20,262 bases of DNA from Conidiobolus incongruus B7586 (Eukaryota > Entomophthoromycota > Entomophthoromycetes > Entomophthorales > Conidiobolaceae), in assembly GCA_000697335.1 (NCBI GenBank), contig JNEM01010780.1, positions 1 through 20,262 on the forward strand. Direction: 5' to 3'. Positions 18,436 through 20,262 of the stretch are shown piece by piece. The position numbers and the translations under genes are program-made. Position 1 is the first letter of the stretch, and every line of letters begins with the position of its first letter. The notes beneath the pieces are model-generated. The model searched no databases. It was not told where the DNA came from and was given only the letters and a program-made list of their open reading frames with translations.

Positions 18436-18580
18436 TGTTTTAACTTCATTATTAATTTTTCTTAAAGTTCGTCAACTAATAATGTTGTTTTATTTAGACT
18501 GATACCTATAATATACCACTTCGACTTATTGTATTATATTATATTGTTTGTTTTCAATAAATTGAAATATACTTATCTTG

Positions 18581-19479
18581 TATATACTTTTTCATATTTT
18601 ATCATTTTCATTTAAACACTACACGAATTATATAGTAATTACTTGATATTATTTCATTTCAGCTTTGCAATCACATTTATATTAAGGTCTTTAATATAAA
18701 ACAACTATTGTAATAGATACATTCTCTTGAATTAGTTCAAATCAATTCTTACATTACATTGTTTTTCAATATATAATATTTTTAAAATTATTTAATAAAA
18801 CTAAAGTTTAATATCAATCAATAATAAAATGAATTTATGAAATAAAAATCCGATTCCTTCTGAAAAGTATTTTGTGGATTATAAATAATAAAGGCTTGTA
18901 ATTTTATTGAATGAATTGTTGTAATATTATATTATAATGACTATGATATAGATTTTTATACTTTAACTATAATTATATATTTTTTAAGTATATTTGATAT
19001 AGAACTTTTATTCATGTGACTAAGTTCTAGAAATAAAAGAATTTTAATACTGAGTATAATTATTGATATTGAGATTTTATATTGTTTAAATAACTTATGC
19101 TATTTTGTTGAAACTATTGAAGCTTGTTAGGTTGATAATTCATATGGTTAAACAAACTACAAAATATCATTAATTCATCAAAAGTAATATATTATATTTG
19201 GGGATATGGTGATACTAAATTATTGTATATTTTATAATAATAAATAGATCTATGATACAATAATTTATTTGTTCAACGCTATAAATTAGTCAATGAATTA
19301 TTAAATTTTGTCAATTATACAGAAATAGTAAATATCAGATTCATTATTCAGATATTTCTATTAAGGTGATATTAGAATATATATGAAATGATATATATGA
19401 TACAATTATTCATGAATATTAAATTTTATTTCCAAATTCATGAATTATATAATTTTTAAGTATAATAAAAATTATATAT
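18581..19479. other. convergent intergenic region, no gene seen
   Basis: Lies between the 3' ends of the snoRNA host gene and the cyclophilin gene. AT-rich, stop-dense, no repeat or RNA gene recognised. A TTTCATTTCAG acceptor-like string near 18652-18662 could mean one more short host intron, but it would be too small to hold a snoRNA. Confidence 0.45.
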
Positions 19480-20262
19480 TTAAACTTTACTATTAAACAA
19501 TTCATCTAAATCATCGAAATCTTTTTGTGCATCATCGAAAGCTGTACTCAAATTAAGCTTACCAGACTTGGCAATGATAACATCTTTTATAGGAGTTTCC
19601 CCTGAAAAAATTGATTAGCAATTAAAATATTACATCCTCAATATATATATATATACTTACCATCTTTAGGAACTTTTTCAATTTTATCGACAACTTCCAT
19701 TCCTTTTAAAACTCGACCAAAAACTAAATAAAAATAATTTAGTATTTAAATTGAATACAATTATATTAATTAACTTACCAACATGACGACCATCCAACCA
19801 ATCGGTCTTAACTGTACAAATAAAGAACTAAAAGAATATTTAGTAAATATAATGAAATATTATGAATAAATTAATTACTTGAGAACCATTAGTATCTTTT
19901 CCTGCGTTGGCCATCGATAGGGCACCTAAATATTAATTTAATAAAACATTTTATAATTTTTTTTAAAAAAATATATCAAAAATACCTCTGAAGTGCTTGA
20001 TTTTAAAATTTTCATCATCAAATTTTTCACCATAAATAGATTTACCACCAGTACCATCTCCATTAGTAAAATCACCACCTTGAATCATAAATTCCTATTG
20101 AATCGTTTAATAAGACATAGAAGGTGTTAATTCACTGTTTCAAAGTACCTCAATAACTCTGTGAAATTTGGATTTTTCATAACCATATCCATTCTAAATT
20201 AACAAAAGTAAGTAATTTAAAAAGGGTCAGTAAGCTTAAAAGTACCTCTCCAGTAGCCAATT
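19480..20262 (-). CDS. cyclophilin-type peptidyl-prolyl isomerase, 5' end outside the window
   Basis: Seven exons visible: 20262-20246 (partial), 20193-20149, 20094-19986, 19925-19879, 19827-19779, 19723-19661 and 19601-19480, giving 149 residues to the stop. Introns are 51-60 nt. Catalytic and cyclosporin-binding residues are in place: [16 protein letters not shown] (Arg, Phe, Met, Gln), [16 protein letters not shown], and [14 protein letters not shown] with the Trp typical of cyclosporin-sensitive enzymes. It catalyses cis-trans isomerisation of Xaa-Pro bonds. The [15 protein letters not shown] loop is closest to cyclophilin B-type or fungal Cpr-type proteins. After the domain comes an acidic tail of about 25 residues, [18 protein letters not shown], absent from cyclophilin A. 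It ends in SKV, not an HDEL-type ER signal. Whether a signal peptide exists cannot be seen, since the N-terminus (about 65 residues) is missing. Confidence 0.95.

Larger units (their letters stand above)
17770..18580 (+). ncRNA. non-coding snoRNA host gene, four exons and three snoRNA-bearing introns
   Basis: Splice signals define introns 17802-17995 (ACAG|GTAATT to CCTTTAG), 18059-18251 (AAAG|GTAATA to TTTATAG) and 18314-18497 (ATG|GTGAGT to TATTTAG), of 194, 193 and 184 nt. The internal exons are 63 nt (17996-18058) and 62 nt (18252-18313). The longest frame in the spliced exons starts at ATG 18005 and stops after 19 codons, so the mature RNA does not look coding. An AATAAA at 18556-18561 suggests the 3' end near 18580. 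The start of exon 1 is unknown. Each intron holds one box C/D-like element at the same offset: C box 33-36 nt from the donor, D box 66-69 nt from the acceptor end. That spacing matches the position known to favour processing of intronic C/D snoRNAs. The architecture is that of UHG/GAS5-type host genes. The coding genes around it have introns of only 47-62 nt. Confidence 0.72.

Overview
The window looks like nuclear DNA of an early-diverging, very AT-rich fungus (an entomophthoroid/zoopagomycete or mucoromycete-grade lineage is my best guess; the species cannot be fixed from the sequence). The reasons are a histidine-pathway imidazoleglycerol-phosphate dehydratase of fungal type, a protein family I otherwise recall from fungi (FESGG / NHYPGRPGQGT motifs), the standard genetic code, and 24 coding introns that are all GT-AG and only 47-62 nt long, in intergenic DNA of extreme AT content.

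Layout. 1-3838: no intact gene; a minus-strand mariner (DD34D) relic at about 185-1005, a cluster of three hairpins at 1218-1312, a small GC-richer patch at 1465-1790, and a plus-strand Tc1-like (DD34E) relic at about 2540-3311. 3839-4776 (-): five-exon C2-domain protein with a GGYPPQQ-repeat tail. 5157-5385 (-): unidentified coding-like relic. 6278-6883 (-): intronless gene of a fungal family without an assigned function. 8641-10308 (-): intronless CLPTM1/CLPTM1L membrane protein ending in a KKxx ER-retrieval signal. 12036-13703 (+): ten-exon DPH7 (diphthamide pathway WD40 protein). 14743-15498 (-): four-exon HIS3-type IGP dehydratase. 16030-16637 (-): three-exon NAA30-type N-terminal acetyltransferase. 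About 17770-18580 (+): a non-coding snoRNA host gene. 19480-20262 (-): 3' part of a seven-exon cyclophilin that runs off the window.

The most interesting item is the snoRNA host gene. It has no usable ORF, but three introns of 194, 193 and 184 nt each carry one box C/D-like element in the same position (C box 33-36 nt from the 5' splice site, D box 66-69 nt from the 3' splice site). Two of them are sister RNAs with the same antisense element to the universally conserved GAGCUGGGUUUA segment of 25S rRNA, but with the D' box shifted by two nucleotides, so that they would direct 2'-O-methylation to two different neighbouring nucleotides (those matching yeast Am2946 and Cm2948). The third carries a 15-nt perfect complement to the 25S segment AAGUGAAGAAAUUCA.

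The protein genes are housekeeping genes with no operon-like relation to each other; all spliced models were assembled by hand from reading frame, splice consensus and family similarity.
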